DNA from: Psoroptes ovis
Lineage: Eukaryota; Arthropoda; Arachnida; Sarcoptiformes; Psoroptidae
Assembly: GCA_002943765.1 (NCBI GenBank)
Contig: PQWQ01000002.1
Coordinates: 372,001 to 436,000, forward strand
DNA length: 64,000 nt
Direction: 5' to 3'
Part shown: positions 27,101-42,000 of the stretch, in pieces
How positions within the stretch are numbered: the stretch's first letter is position 1
Layout: each line of letters begins with the position of its first letter
Position numbers and translations under genes: made by a program
The notes under the pieces: model-generated
Told to the model about the DNA's origin: nothing
The model's input: the letters and a program-made list of their open reading frames with translations, nothing else
The model's database searches: none

Positions 27101-30100
27101 GAAAAGTTTATTTAGCTTAACCGATAGAGTTGCCGATGAAAATCGGCCAGAACTTTCCGGACAATCCTAATAAATGAATATAAATAAATACCATGAAAAG
27201 ATGCATTTGGTTGGTCTATTGTTGTTGTTGTGATTATTATTATTATTATTAGTCTAATATTTGTCTATTTTTAGTCAATTTTCATCATTTTTCGTTTGTT
27301 GAAATGATTATTATAACATCAAAATGCTGCTTACTAACGTTGTTGCTGTTTCTTGCTGATTTCTATTAATGTTCATTATTATTATAATCGAAATATTCAT
27401 AAATATTTTTTTCGTTTTGCTTAAATTTATACGGTGGCCATCATTGAATTATAATAATAATAATAATTTTTTAGCACATTTTCCATCAATAATGTTGTTG
27501 TTGTAACTGTTGTTGCTTGTTCGATGATTTTTACATTTTTTTTCTTGTCTTAAATTATGATTTCGATTATTATTATTATAACGATTTTGTGTTTTGTTGT
27601 TCAGTGTGTATGTTGTCAGTCACGCTGATTTTCATTCATTCATTTTCGTCAGTTAATACATTCAGGTTCAGGTTTTTTCTCGAATTCATTTGATTTAAAT
27701 GTTTTCATTTGAAAAAAATAGTTTTTATCAAGAACGAATCTGATGAAATCTATTTAAAATAACTTCTCCGCCAATATTTTGGTTTGATTTGTGACATAAA
27801 ACCATTATTGTTGCTGCTGCATCGACCAACGGGATCATCGAAAAAACATGATGAATATTATATTTATCTTTGATGAAATAGGGAAAAATATAACAATTTA
27901 TAGCCAAGTAAATTTGCGAAACGAAATGTTCAGGATAAATATTGGTGTGTCCGAAAAGTTTTTGCCGATTATATCGTGGAAAAGCATTGAAAAATCGGCA
28001 GAAACTTTTCTGACAGCCTCTAATAGTTTCAAATGGACAAATGATAACATTGAATATTGTATAAACGTGAATGAAAATAAAACAAATAAACCGTTAATTC
28101 TTCTGATAAAAAACTCAAATAAAATAAATGACATGAAATATCGTAAAAATGAAATCAAATAAATTTTACCATTATGTTGATGATGATGATGATGATTGGA
28201 GATAAGATATGTCAATATATATATGGTATAATTTGATTTAATTATATGTGTGTTTTATTATTATTACACAAAGATGATGATCTGTTCGCAGAGATATGAA
28301 CACTCACACACACACACAGACCAAATTTACAGAATTCTTTGTTGGATTACTATGATTGACTATGATTGTTTTATTTTTCTCAGCTAAAACAACGAAATTT
28401 CCGAATAAAATCCAATATTGTACATGTTTCGTTGATTTTTAAGTGGTTAAATAAAGGTAAATTATTATTATCATTGTTTGCAATCAAAGAAAATAAATAA
28501 AACAAACAAATAAAATCTAGATCAACAATTATCATTTGTTGTTTTTTTCAAAAATTCAATTTTTGATTCACAACAAATAATCACTGACAACAAAATGTGA
28601 AAACAAATTGCATCTTGAACAAATTATTCGAAAAAAAAACATGTCATTCAATTAATTGTGAGGAGATGAAGCAATTTCCCTTCAATTATCGTTTGTTGAA
28701 CGTAAAATGATGTCAAATAATTTCGTTTGATTAAGCGAAAAATGAAATTAATTGAAATGAAATGAACACGCGAAACAAATATTGCACCACAAACGAATGA
28801 ATGAAGCAGCAGATGTCTTTTTCCAAAAGAAAATGATTAAATAATCTTATCTGATTATTTAATCATTTTTAATAATCACTTTTAATGATTAAGAAATGAT
28901 TAAAAATGATGATGATGATGATAAAGATGATGAAGATGATCATCATCTGATGATGATGATGAAAATTAATGAAAAATTATCAATCATTTTGATCAATGAT
29001 CAATGATTGAATCTTTGATTAAATTTATTATTTTCCATGATAATTGAGGATTTATATTTTTAAAAAATGAAATATTATAATCTTCAATTTTGTTTTTTGC
29101 TTCGTAGAAATAGTGATTAATAACAATTTTGGAAAATTGTATTGAATATAATTTTTTTTAAATGAAAAATCAATACTCAACAAGTGTTTTTCTTATTTTC
29201 ATTAATTTTTTTTTTTTCGTTCGTCTGATTTGCACACTAATCATTTTCGCCGAAATTCACTTAACACCTTGTCATTTCAGGTCGGATTTTCTTCGAGGTT
29301 TAGACAATTTTTCTTATCTGAGATACATATAAATCTTAATCTAATTTGAGGGTTTATTTCGAAAAGTTTTTCAAAGTCTTGATTTTTTGATATTTAAAAA
29401 TTTGTAAATAAATTTAAATATTTTTTTGAATTTCAAATTTTTTTTCCTTACCTGGCTGCTGATTATTGTGATTAGCATCTTGAGCAAAATTATTACGAGT
29501 TATTCATCAACCATTAGTAAAACATGATTTCTATTTTGAATATTTGTGATTTTTCTATGTATTTTTTGATTTGATTTAAATTATTTATTTTTTTCAATAG
29601 TCTTAAAATGATTCAAATAATAATGTTAAATTAAATTGAATGAAAATAGATGAAAATCTACAGAAGCCAGGTGTGTGTTCGTGCGAATTTTTATTTTTCG
29701 TATTTTGAAAAATTACAATTTATTTTCTTATGATTTAATTTTTATTATCCTTTTTAGTTCTGTTTTTGTTCAAAGTTTTGAAAAAAAATTTACTTGAAAT
29801 AATAATTGAAATGAATGGTTGGTTGGTTAATGATGATGATGATGATGATGAAAAAATGTGGTCAACATCATCTTCAGTTATCATTATGAGATGATGATCA
29901 TCATCATCATTCAATAATGATAGTTATCATAATAATAATGATGTTAATGATGATTAAATATTTAATTTTCATTTTATTCCTGCTATAATTTAAATTTTAG
30001 GTAGGTGGTCATCATCGTCGTCATCATCATCGTAATGATAATCATTCGATAATCAGTTTTAAAATAAAAATCGATGACAACCGAACCAAACCAAGCGATG

Positions 30101-32992
30101 AATAAAATAATCATTGAATGAATAATGATCGTTTGATAATTTTCTCTTTTTCCCCACATATTCCGCTTATCATTTATAATGAAATGATTATCACCCTTGA
30201 ATTTTTTTTTGCTTTTTTTGATCGATTATGTAATTTAGTTTCGTTATTTGGCTGTTTGTTTGTTTTGCTGTTGTTGAATTGATGATTTTGAAAAAATTTC
30301 TTATCTTCTTCTTCTGTGTTATGAATAATAAATTAAATAATGGATAACAAACAATAATCTTCATCATCATCTTAATCATTATAATTATGACATAACTTCA
30401 TATTATGTCCATGTTCATTTTTCTATCAGTTATTATTTCCCATTCTTCTCGCAAGTATTTTTGTGGTAAATGTGAGCTTAATTGAGGTAAATATTTGATG
30501 CAAAGAATGAGCTGCATTCTTCATTTATTTATTTACTAAGTTGTCCGGAAAGTTCTGGCCGATTATTTGGTAGAAAATCATGAAAAAATCGGCAAGAACT
30601 TATCGGACAACCTAATATTTATTCATTCATTCATTGTGTTTAGTAGTGGTGGTTTTTTATGTGTGTTCGGTAAATAGCAATTTTAACAAATAATAATAAT
30701 AAATTTAATGATGTTCAGATTTTCAATTCATTCATTTTGTTCTTGCTATCTTTGATGGCTGATTTTTTTGTTTGTTTGTTTGTTCGCTGTTAATATTATA
30801 TTCATTTCCATTAATCTTTCATACTCATAAAAGTTGAAAATATTATAAATGTAAATGATTTTCATAAGTGAATGTAGTTAGAGATGTTCATCAAATATTA
30901 TCGATGTTTTTTTTTTTTTTGAACAATATTTTCAGATAAAAAAGAATAAAGAATGAAATAAAATATTAGGTTGCCCGAAAAGTTCATTTCGCTTAATCGA
31001 TAGAGTTGCCGATGAAAATCGGCCAGAATTTTCCGGACAACCGCATAAAAATGAATACAAATGAAATCATAAATCGTTTATATGGTCCATTTGTCATCAC
31101 TCTTTGATCAAAATAAAATAATGATGATCTTAATCATCATCATCATCATCATCATTCAATTTTCGATGGTGAAGAATAATGAATTTTCATCTAAAATTCA
31201 TACATTTAAATGAAAAATGGATAAATAAATAAGATTTGTGTTGAAAACTGTAAATATAAATCAAAAATATAACAATAAACTTACCTGTATTGTAAGGTGA
31301 ATGGGGTATTAAAATGGCCATTTATTTGCCAATTGATGCCAATCAATCAATCATTCGGATATTTACATTTATAATCCATTTATCATCATTCGATTCATGC
31401 AATAATAATAAGAATTTCAAAAGAGTTTATGTCAACAACAATTACTTTAGATTGAGATAACAAAAATTCAATTCAATCAATTGTTATCACCATTTGCTTT
31501 CAAAACGATTTGATGCATGATTAACAATTTAAAATCCTTGATTTCTTTGAAAATTCTCCATTGTAATCAAATCAAGGAGAATACAATTAAATAAAACATC
31601 ATTTTTTCTTCAAATAAGAGTCAGGAATCAGCTTGAAATTCATCAAAATTCATCATAAATGAACAGCCAATATTAACCGATGAAAAATAAATGTTAATCT
31701 CTAATGTTGAAAGATGCAACGATGATGAAAGATGAAGCATAAATTCATTAAATTCTTTGTTCAAAGATTTTTTTTTTTTTTTTCAAAAAAGTTGTTGAAT
31801 TATAATTTAAGTTTCATTGATGATGTTATGGTTGTTTGTTTGTAGAACATTACAAATATTTAATAATTGCTTTGAATGTTTTTGTATGGTGCTTTGTAAG
31901 AAAATCAAAGAAAAAAGGAAAGAAATTTTTCTTAAAATTTCAAACTTTACCAATGAATTTCATTATTATTCATTGCTCCTTAGGTTTTCATTTGCTTTTC
32001 ACTTGAACACTTGAACTTGATTAAACAAACAAACAAACAAACAAAAACTTAAAGAAAAAACAAAATCATTTGAATAATTATCATGTTTTTTGTTTATTCA
32101 AGGTGAAAAAATGAAGAAAAATTCTTAAGAGGAAATTTAAAATTAACACCTGAATAAAAAAAACAAAAATTATGGGTATAAACTATTATTATTATGGAAA
32201 TGTTGTAGCTGGTGATAATGAACGCCAATATCTGATGGCCAACATTATCATCATCATCATCATAATAAATGATGAATGATAAACATCATTTCTTGGTCAA
32301 TGTTGTTGGTGCTGTTGTTGATCGAGGAATATGATTATTCTTTTTCCATTATTTTTCAGCTTCAATTGTTAATTTAATTCATGATTTTTTTTGAATGTAT
32401 GTGAATGGTTTGATCCAATTTGTTGCTTCTGGTATTAGTATTAGAATTATGATAAGAGTTGTATATGTGAATGGCATTTGTTTCTTTTGTCTTCAGATTA
32501 ACCGTTCTGAGATTTGAACATTTTAAAGATTATCATTTATATGTTCAAAGATTAGCGCATTTATTGCAATAGAATGCACACAGAGAATTTCCAGAGCTTT
32601 CCAAAAGAATCTTATTGAAAATATGGGATTCAATATTTATAAATTCATTAATTCAATGGTATTATAATAATCAAATACAATCGAATCGATGAAATTTTGA
32701 TTTAGTTTTTTTTGATTTTTTCGTTAGTGGGTATTATCAAAGCAAATTTTTTTTTTTTTTTTTTTTTTGAAATATGAAGTGTAAGAAAATTCATTCATCT
32801 TTCATATTTTTTTAAAGATGTATAGCTGATAGGTAAATGAATTAGCATTGATCTTCAAAATGCCAGGCACACCTTTCATCAAAATCAAAACACCGAAATT
32901 TTAATTCATTTTTTTTTCTTCAATTCAAAGCAAAGTTTAAGGTGTGTGTGTGTGTATCAGTGTGTAAACGTCAATATTGTTCTTCGTTTGTT

Positions 32993-33023
<31 letters not shown>

Positions 33024-36000
33024 TATTATTGTTTTGTTAAATCTAAATCGGAAAGCTAGGTGACGATGATTATGATTATTATTGATGATTGGTATGAAAA
33101 ATTTGTAGCCGTTTATTGTCGTTAAGATGAAATTTCTTTTAATGAAATTTGTGAAATTTGAAGCAAATTGATTTGTTTGAATCAAAATATTTTGACAATC
33201 TTATTTTTAATCTGACGTTTTTTATCCAAAATTAGAGCAAAATGAACTAGATCTTTATTTAGTATCATTTTCAAAAAATGATTTGAATTATTTTTGAAAT
33301 AAAATAAAAATAAAATACAATTGACATTCAGTGGCAAAAAAATTTATTCACGATTGAATAGTTTAGATAAATCGATCGAAATAAATAAAATGATACCACC
33401 ATTCCTTCATCGTTTTTGTTATCAATCATTGTTGATCACATTGATTTACGTTTAAATCGAAAAAACCAAGAAAAAATTCGTGTTAATGTAATCTACAGAT
33501 ACTCACTAACACACGATAATGAAATGATCTTTGAAATAAATAAAAAAAAATAGATCATTGTGTAATGAAATGAAAACCATTGTTTTCAATTCCAACAAAA
33601 AATAAGTTGGTTAAAAGGCTTTTATCAGGCTTAAATGATTGTTTCAAATATATATTTTTAAACATTGATCGTCTTTTTTAAAGGGTTAAGATTCTATTGA
33701 AATAAAAAATTGGATCAGTAGTATTTAAAGTCAAATTTAGGCCAATCAAATAAAATAAATATATATCGATCAATTGATTGATTTGAATTTTTCGTATACC
33801 TTATTGTTTTTTCGATTTTTCAATAGGTTTAATAAGCTTGTTAGCCATTTCAATTCATTCTAAAGTTGAATCATTATCATTTTATTGAAAATTATACTTT
33901 CAATTTTCAATTGATTATTTTCTAATTTTTCTTTTTCGATTTTGGATTTATCAATCAAAATCCAATCAAATTGAATTGCAAAAATTACAAATAATAATCG
34001 AGAATTACAATGATTGCAATCAAAGAAATCAATTGAATACTTATTGCTTACCAAATGATAAACTTTATGCTTCAAATAAAATGAAAAAAAAAATAATTTT
34101 CGATTCGGTTGACAGATAACTTGATAATACAAAGACAGCTGAAAAGGGAGAGATTTGAATTATAATTTCAAGAATTTTTCGAGAACTTTTTGTATTGAAA
34201 CGCATCATTACATTTCAATGGTTGACAATAATTTATGAAATTATTTTTTCTCGAATAAAACACAAAACAATTTTGAAAAAAATATGAAATTATTAAAAAA
34301 GTATTATGACACTTACATTGAACCCAATGCATCCAAAAATTGAAAAAAAATATCGAAAAATATGAAACAAAATTGAATGAAATGAATATAGTTCTCGAGA
34401 AAATAGGAATTTCATTTCATTCAAACACATTCATTGTGATTGAAAATTTCCCACCAAATTCATTCATATAAAACGAAGTAATTCATGTGAATTATGGCAT
34501 GGATAAAAAATTATTTGTCAAAATTAATCAAAAAATAGAATAAAATAAAATAAAATATGAATTATGATTAGAATTTATCAAAAATTTATGATCGAATTAT
34601 TTTCACATCAATCTCTTCGATAAAAACACTTTAATGCTTCGCGCAGAGAGAAATGCTTTGGGCAACTTTGGTTTTGAAAAAAAAATTAACAAAAAATCAA
34701 CCTGCTAAATTGTCTGCGTGAACATCATCTGAGAGTTGATGATGAATCTAGAAGTTGCAAAATTGAGGAGAAAATTCAATTTAATTTTTAAAAAATCTGA
34801 AAAAAAATTGATTCAATCAATCTTTGAATAATTTTAAAATTACGAGTAGCAACGAATAATGATAATGATAATAATAATAAATGATGATTGTATCATCATC
34901 ATCATTGAAATCGCTGCAATTTTCAATGTTCTTGAATGTTTTTTTAAATATTTTTCAATGATTTTTTGAAAATTTAAATAATTGATTTTCGTCTAAAACA
35001 TTCACATTTTTGATGATTTCGAGTTCCTAATTGAATTTTTTTCTTAATTCAAGTAGCTTTACTACATTAATTTTTGCCTAAATGTATAAATTCACACTGA
35101 TTTCATTTAAAATGAACGAAGAGTTTCATTCTGCGTATTTTGATTTTTTCAATTCTTCAATGTAATCATGATTTTATCTTTGTTATTTTTTTTATTGAAT
35201 TTTCATGTTTTACTGTAAATGAATTTAAAAATTGAAATAAAATAAAATGAATTACTCGAATCAATCACAAATTGATTGTGCAAAATGATTGTGTACTCAC
35301 ACTCATACTCGCACACGAATCGGAAATAAAAATCGGATTATCGTTTGATGTTCTTAATCATTCATCAATGAATGATTATCATTGTTTAAGATGGTGAAGA
35401 ATTTTTTTAAATTTAAAAAAATTTAGACCACAATTCATTTGATTTGAAAATTTTTTGAAAATCATGATTTTTTCATTAAAATAAGTAAAAATCATAATAA
35501 TTTTACATGTTTTTTACCAGTTTTAAATCAATTTAATTTAATTTAACTTCTTAAAAATTACCCTCGAAATCGATTGAATTTTTTCGGTAATCACATTTTA
35601 AATTATTTCGAATAATTTCAGAATTAAAGAAGAGGAGAAAAATTTAAATTAACATTATTAGGTTGTCCGAAAAGTTCATTCCGCTTAATCAATAGAGTTG
35701 TTCATGGAAATCGGCCAGAACTTTCCGGACAGCCTAATATTTTATTAAACATTTTCATTTCATGGCTAATTTTTGAATCAATTGTTCTTTTATTTTCGGA
35801 GAAAAAATTTTGATTTTTCTACGCATTTATTCATTTAATATTTCAATATTACCATTAATTCAACAGGCAAATAATGAAGAAAAGAACAGTGTTCAATCAT
35901 TTTCTTACAAAGTCTCAGAATTCAATTTTTTCATTTGTTGTTGGCTGAATATATTTTGATGTTTTTGACATCCAAATCATCGTTTGAAGAAGGAAAAATT

Positions 36001-39000
36001 CTCAGAATTTTTTCTTTTAATTTTTTTCATCAATTTTTTCCTGATACAATGAATGAAATAATTTCATTATCAAATTTGAAAAATTAAATGAAATTTGAAA
36101 AAAAAATGAAAATAAAAATAATGAAAAAATCACAGCAGGTGAATTCGGTATGGACTTGTTGTTTTTGCTTTGAAAATTTTTATTTTTTCGTAAGAAATAA
36201 GTCAACACAATTGTTGATTTGGTGAACACTAAACACCGTTTTCGAGTTGCTATTGCTGAAATGTGGTTGATGATGATGATGATGATGATTCAATGAAATA
36301 ATTCAAAGTAAAGCAAACGAATTCTTCAGAAAGAATGGAAAAAATAGTAATTTCCATAACCAAATTAAGCAATGATGATTTGATTAATTTAACACATTCA
36401 CCAATTCAATCACACGGCTCTGTTGTAATCAATAACAATGAATTGTGATTAATCGCTGTGTAACAAATTGAATGAAAGAAAATGGAAAAATTCAATTTGA
36501 CATATTCTTTCAAAGGTGGAAGCAGATTCATAAACTTTCACATCAAATTTGAATTCATTTTGATGGCCAAAGATTGTAATAATATTCAAATGTATCAAAT
36601 CGCATTCAAAATAAGAAAATTCAAAGACAAAAGACCGGTAGCTTTGTTGTTGTAGTTGTTGTTGTTGATTACTTGAAATGAAGATTCATTGAAATGAATC
36701 GAAATTATTATTATCGTAATCATAATCATAATCATTATTCATAGTGTTTTCTTTCAGAAAAATGAAAATATTTTGATTATTTTCTTACGTTGAGATTTTG
36801 ATTATTTTTTTGATTTTTGTAATCAAAAAATCATGTCACATGTCAAAGGTCAGATAATACATAATTCAGGCGTGTCCATCATCATCATTGAATATATAAG
36901 CTTCATTTTCATCGTAAAAATATTGAAAAAAATTTAATTTTGATTTTTACAAATTTCAAAATGTTTTTTTTTTTGGATGTTTGTTTCAATGTTTGTATAC
37001 AGATATGATTGTTCAAATGTTTAGACATAAATCTAAACAAGGCAATATTCCATTATTATTGTTGCATTGAAGACACACATACACGTGCACCTGTGGTGTA
37101 TGTTTTTGAATTTTAAATTAATTTTTTTCTAAGATCAACAAACAAACAAATTGACTTTCGCTCGAGAGAAGATATAGAATTTTCATCTTAATTTAAAATT
37201 TTAAAATTTTTCAAATTTCTTAGTATTTTGAAATAAATTTTAAAATGCACAAAAAATCAAAATCAATTCAAGGTGTGTCAAAATTGATGATTATTCATGT
37301 GTGATAAGTGTGTGTTTGTATGTTTGAGTATAATTGATAAATATTTGTACACTCACACATCATTATCATCAACATCATCTTAATGAACATGAAATGTTCA
37401 TGGTGAAAAACCCTTTGGAAATTGATGGAATAAGGGGCAAAAAACAGAGTACTTTCAATTTTAAAAAATAATTATTTAAAAAAATTTAAAGATGATTCAG
37501 CTTTCAGAAAATCGAGACATACTTATATTTGATGTATTTGTATTTTAAGGTATAATCTTTCACAAATGATGATAAAAGGTCATTGAACAATCATCATCTT
37601 TTTTGAAATTAATATTTTTTCCACTTCATTATTAATTCATTGATATTTTACAGAAAAATGAAAAGTAAATAAATAATTTATACAAACTTTGGTATTGTTT
37701 CATGGAAATGCATACATTTCCAAGAATGTTTCATTTTTCAAGCAACCTACGCTAAGGTTTGAAAATTTTGTCATTAAAAAAAATCTGAAATAATTAATTA
37801 ATTAATTAACTAAAAACATTTTGTTTCAAATTTTGATGATTCAAAATGGATTATGATAATGTGAAAATGAATAAAAAACACAAAAATACGTACGAAAACA
37901 CGTGCTAAATACATATGTGATTACACATTTGATAATACTACATGTTCCATATATTAATTATAAAAATGGAATCTTTTGATTCATTCAAAAGACAAATGAC
38001 CCATAAGATGAATGAACAATTTTTTGAATTTTCATTTTTCCCAAAAGATGAATCGCTGAGGTTGTTGCTGATGTCGTTGTCTGATCTTTGTTTATTCATT
38101 TTTTCATTTTCACATCCCACCAGTATCATCAATATTGTGAATGGATTTCTTCTTGTTGTTGTTTTGTTGTTTTATTCATTATCAATTTTTAAATTTGCGT
38201 TGGCGAAACGATAATGTTGAGTCGATGATGATCGTAGCTTATTGTTGAATATTTATTCTCGACATTTTCGCCCAAAATACACAAATGTGATTTGTTTTTT
38301 CATTTTATTTTATTTCATTTTCCGTTTGACATCCTCACATAATCATAATAAAGGATGGAGTTTTTTTTTCATTCATTTTTTTCCATTTTTCAATTTTTTC
38401 AAATGAATAACACCCGATTTTTTAGAATTATTGCATGCATTTGACATTTAAAATGCATTTAATGCAAATGAAATTCATTTTTCAAAATCAATATTTGGAA
38501 ATTTTTTTTCCATCTCATATTTTGAATACAATTGATGACATTTTAACCTAAATTTAATAAATATTTGAAATTATAATTTGAAAATTTAAAAATTCAAATA
38601 ATTAATTATTTTTCATTTTCATTTCTATAATTGTATTATTTTTTGAAACAAAATAAAATAAAATAAAACAATAGATGTACCTGATCCACCTGGTAAACCA
38701 TTTATAATGTCATTTACATCACGATCAGTTAATTTATCATGGGCACCAAGTTTTAATTCACATAATTCACCTGTTTTGAATTATATTATTCAAACAAGGT
38801 AATTATCATATTTGAATTCAAAATAAGAATGAGAGTTTCATTGGATTTTTTTCCCAAAAAAATTTTTAGAATCGGTGAAAATGGTGATTGGGATACGATG
38901 AGTGGCCTGTCGACATTAGATAATCGTACCGAATATTATATCGATAAATTACAGCCATTCACTGTTTATTCATTTCGTGTGATTGCTGTCAATGCAATCG

Positions 39001-42000
39001 GTGCTAGTCAACCAAGTAAAGAATCATATTATACTGTTACATTACGTGAAAGTAAGTTTTGTATTTGGAAATTTTGAATATTAAGAATTTTAATTTTGAT
39101 TTTCCTTCTCCGAAAAAAATCATCATAAAGTACCGGATGGAATACCAATCGGTTTTCGTTGCGTAAATAAATCATCATCATCATTAAGTTTTGAATGGCA
39201 TCCACCACCAAGAAACACAATACATGGAGAATTTCTTGGCTATCGTTTACGTTATCATAAAAATGGTAATTCAGCATCATTGTTGGCTATACATGAACGT
39301 GAATTGACCATTGGTGATCCTGAAGCAAGGGTAAGAAAGTTTTAAGATTTATAATTTTCAATTTTGAAAGCAAAAAATTTCAAATAACGCGAACTAAATT
39401 GCCATCTATGATGGCAGATTGGTAAAAATTTAAAACACTCTTGAGCAATCATGTTTAGTTGATTGCAACAAAACGAAAAAAAAATTATACGCAAAAAACA
39501 CATGAGAAAACTTGAAAATGTTGAATGAAAAGCAAAAACAAGTTGTAAATTCATTAGTTAAACATTCATTCATTCATTCATTCAATTTTCAATTCAATTC
39601 ATTGATACATACAATTTTTGATACATGTTATGTTCAACAACAACTATAACCACTACAACATTTTATTTTTTACAAATTCGCCAACGCCAAAACAATTTTT
39701 TTTTGCTTTTGAAATAATAAACAATAGTCAACAGGCTACAATAACACAAAAACCAGGAACAATTGGACATGAAGAAATTGTTAAAAGTTGAATATGTATT
39801 TCGATCATTGAATAAATACAACTCTTCAAGTTCTTGTTTTAATTTGGTAAACAAAAAAATATTGACCGCCACAATCAAAACACCACTACGACCAAAAATA
39901 AACTAAAATGTTAAACATGAATAAAAAATGAAATTCAATCAATTCAATCGACCAATGAATGCTGGCTTTGTTGATGATGTTTAATAATAAATGAAAAAAT
40001 AAAGAAATCGATCATCGATCGGGTCAATAACTGGTTCACAATCAAAAATTCATTGATTTTATAAAGGAGAAGAGAAATGATTTAAGATATAGTAATTATA
40101 AATAAATAATTATCAAGAATAAACATTTCAATAATAATAATCAAGAAACATTTCATTTTAATCAAAGATGAACAACAATTGTTGAACAAGTTGAATCATA
40201 TTTTTCAACAATCAAAATCGGAGCATCTTTGTGTTTATGATGTTGTGTTTACATACATAATCATCATTTGCATATACAACACCAAAAACATTTAAACACC
40301 ATATTTAAATCTTTGAAGCAATTTACTAATTTCAATGAATTTTGAATTTTGTTTGACCTATGTTCTTCATCATTTTCTTCAAAATTCAAATTGAAAATTA
40401 TCATCCAATTGTAGTAGTAGCAATTTGAGCAAATGTGAAAAACTATTCAAAAAAGATTTCTTTGCTACAAATGTTTTCTGTTGTTTTCTGTTTAGCATTT
40501 TGAAGCCATTTTTTCAAAGAGAAAATAGCGAGAAAAGAGAAGAAGATATTGTTTATTGTCAAAATGATCATCTAGCATCATCATCATCATCATCATCGAC
40601 ATCAACAACAGCAACAATAACAACAAAAATATTTGAAACTGATTTTGTCCTATTTTAGATCGATATTATTTGAATATTGATTTTTTCTTTGTATATTTTC
40701 AATGAAAGAAAAATCATCATCAAGAATTATTATTGATTGCTGTTTCATTCATCTTCCGTGTCAATATTTATATCTTTTCATTTGATGCTCAAAGAAAAAA
40801 TCATCTGAAATTCTAAATTGATAATTAATTCATTTTACTACAAAATTATAAATGATTTAAAATCCAAGATCACATATCATCACCACATAGTATTATTAGA
40901 TGGCCTTCTTCATCATCATCTTTGAATATCGTATCCATAATTATCGTATTTTATTCAATTAAAATTTCAAATATTTCAAAATGATAATTTAAGCAACTTT
41001 AAAAAAATAAGAAAAGAATTTAATTAATCTTCAATAAATTAATTGATTTATTTTAATGAGAGAAAGATGATGATGATCAATAACGTGTTTCATACGCATT
41101 CAAGGATGATTGAATTGTGCATCAAATTTTGAATTATTTAGTCCCATCAACATTTGAATTCAAATACATTTTTTCCATTTATTCTACGATTTTTTTGGCG
41201 CCTTCAAAAATATTTTTTTTTGATTTGAATTTTAATTTAACAAATGATTTATCAACCATAATTTCAAATCGAAAAAAAGAACCAAACACTATCACCAGAT
41301 TGATATAAAACACAAACAAATATTTACAACCATAAAAAAATAAATAATAATCTCCCCTGAATATCAATGTTTCGAAAGTGTTGTTATAATATTCATCATA
41401 ATTATTTATTTACAATAACAATATTTAAATTATTGAAAATATTATTTGATGATCGATTATTGTCATCGTTGTTGTTGTTTCCATTGTTACGATGGAAACG
41501 ACAACAAAAACGACGACAGATCATTCGCAACAATTTTCATTTGAATCACAATAATAATAATCATCTTAATATTAATAATCGATTAATCAATTATATTTTA
41601 ATTTTTTCATCTTTTTTCAATATTATTTGGGCTATAAACAATAATAATAATAATGAAACACAAATTCATTCACCACCACCATTATCGATCATCAATGAAA
41701 ATATTTCATCATCATCTACAACATCAACTGCGATGCCGATTCTTAATGAATCACCACCGATAACTACAACATTACCATTACAGAATTATACGATAAGAAA
41801 TTTGGAACCATATACAGAATATTTTGTAACATTAAGAGTATTCAATCCGAAAGGTGATGGACCTGTTGCAACGCTGGCAGCTACTACAGATGAAGGAGGT
41901 ATGTGTAATTTTATTTTATTTTTAAAGCAATTTTTTTGATTATTTTTTTTCATTTTAAATTAAAGTTCCTTCTCCACCGAGAAATGTTACCGTACAACGT

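Larger units (their letters stand above)
24223..38674 (+). other. Intron 3 (14.5 kb)
   Basis: Very long AT-rich intron between the Ig domain and the first FN3 domain. It holds six MITE copies, a 40-nt perfect hairpin at 28830-28869, TAA, TG and GAT microsatellites and a T22 run at 32747-32768. No exon was recognised on either strand. It ends in an A-rich tract (AAAATAAAATAAAACAATAG) rather than a pyrimidine tract. Confidence 0.65.
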
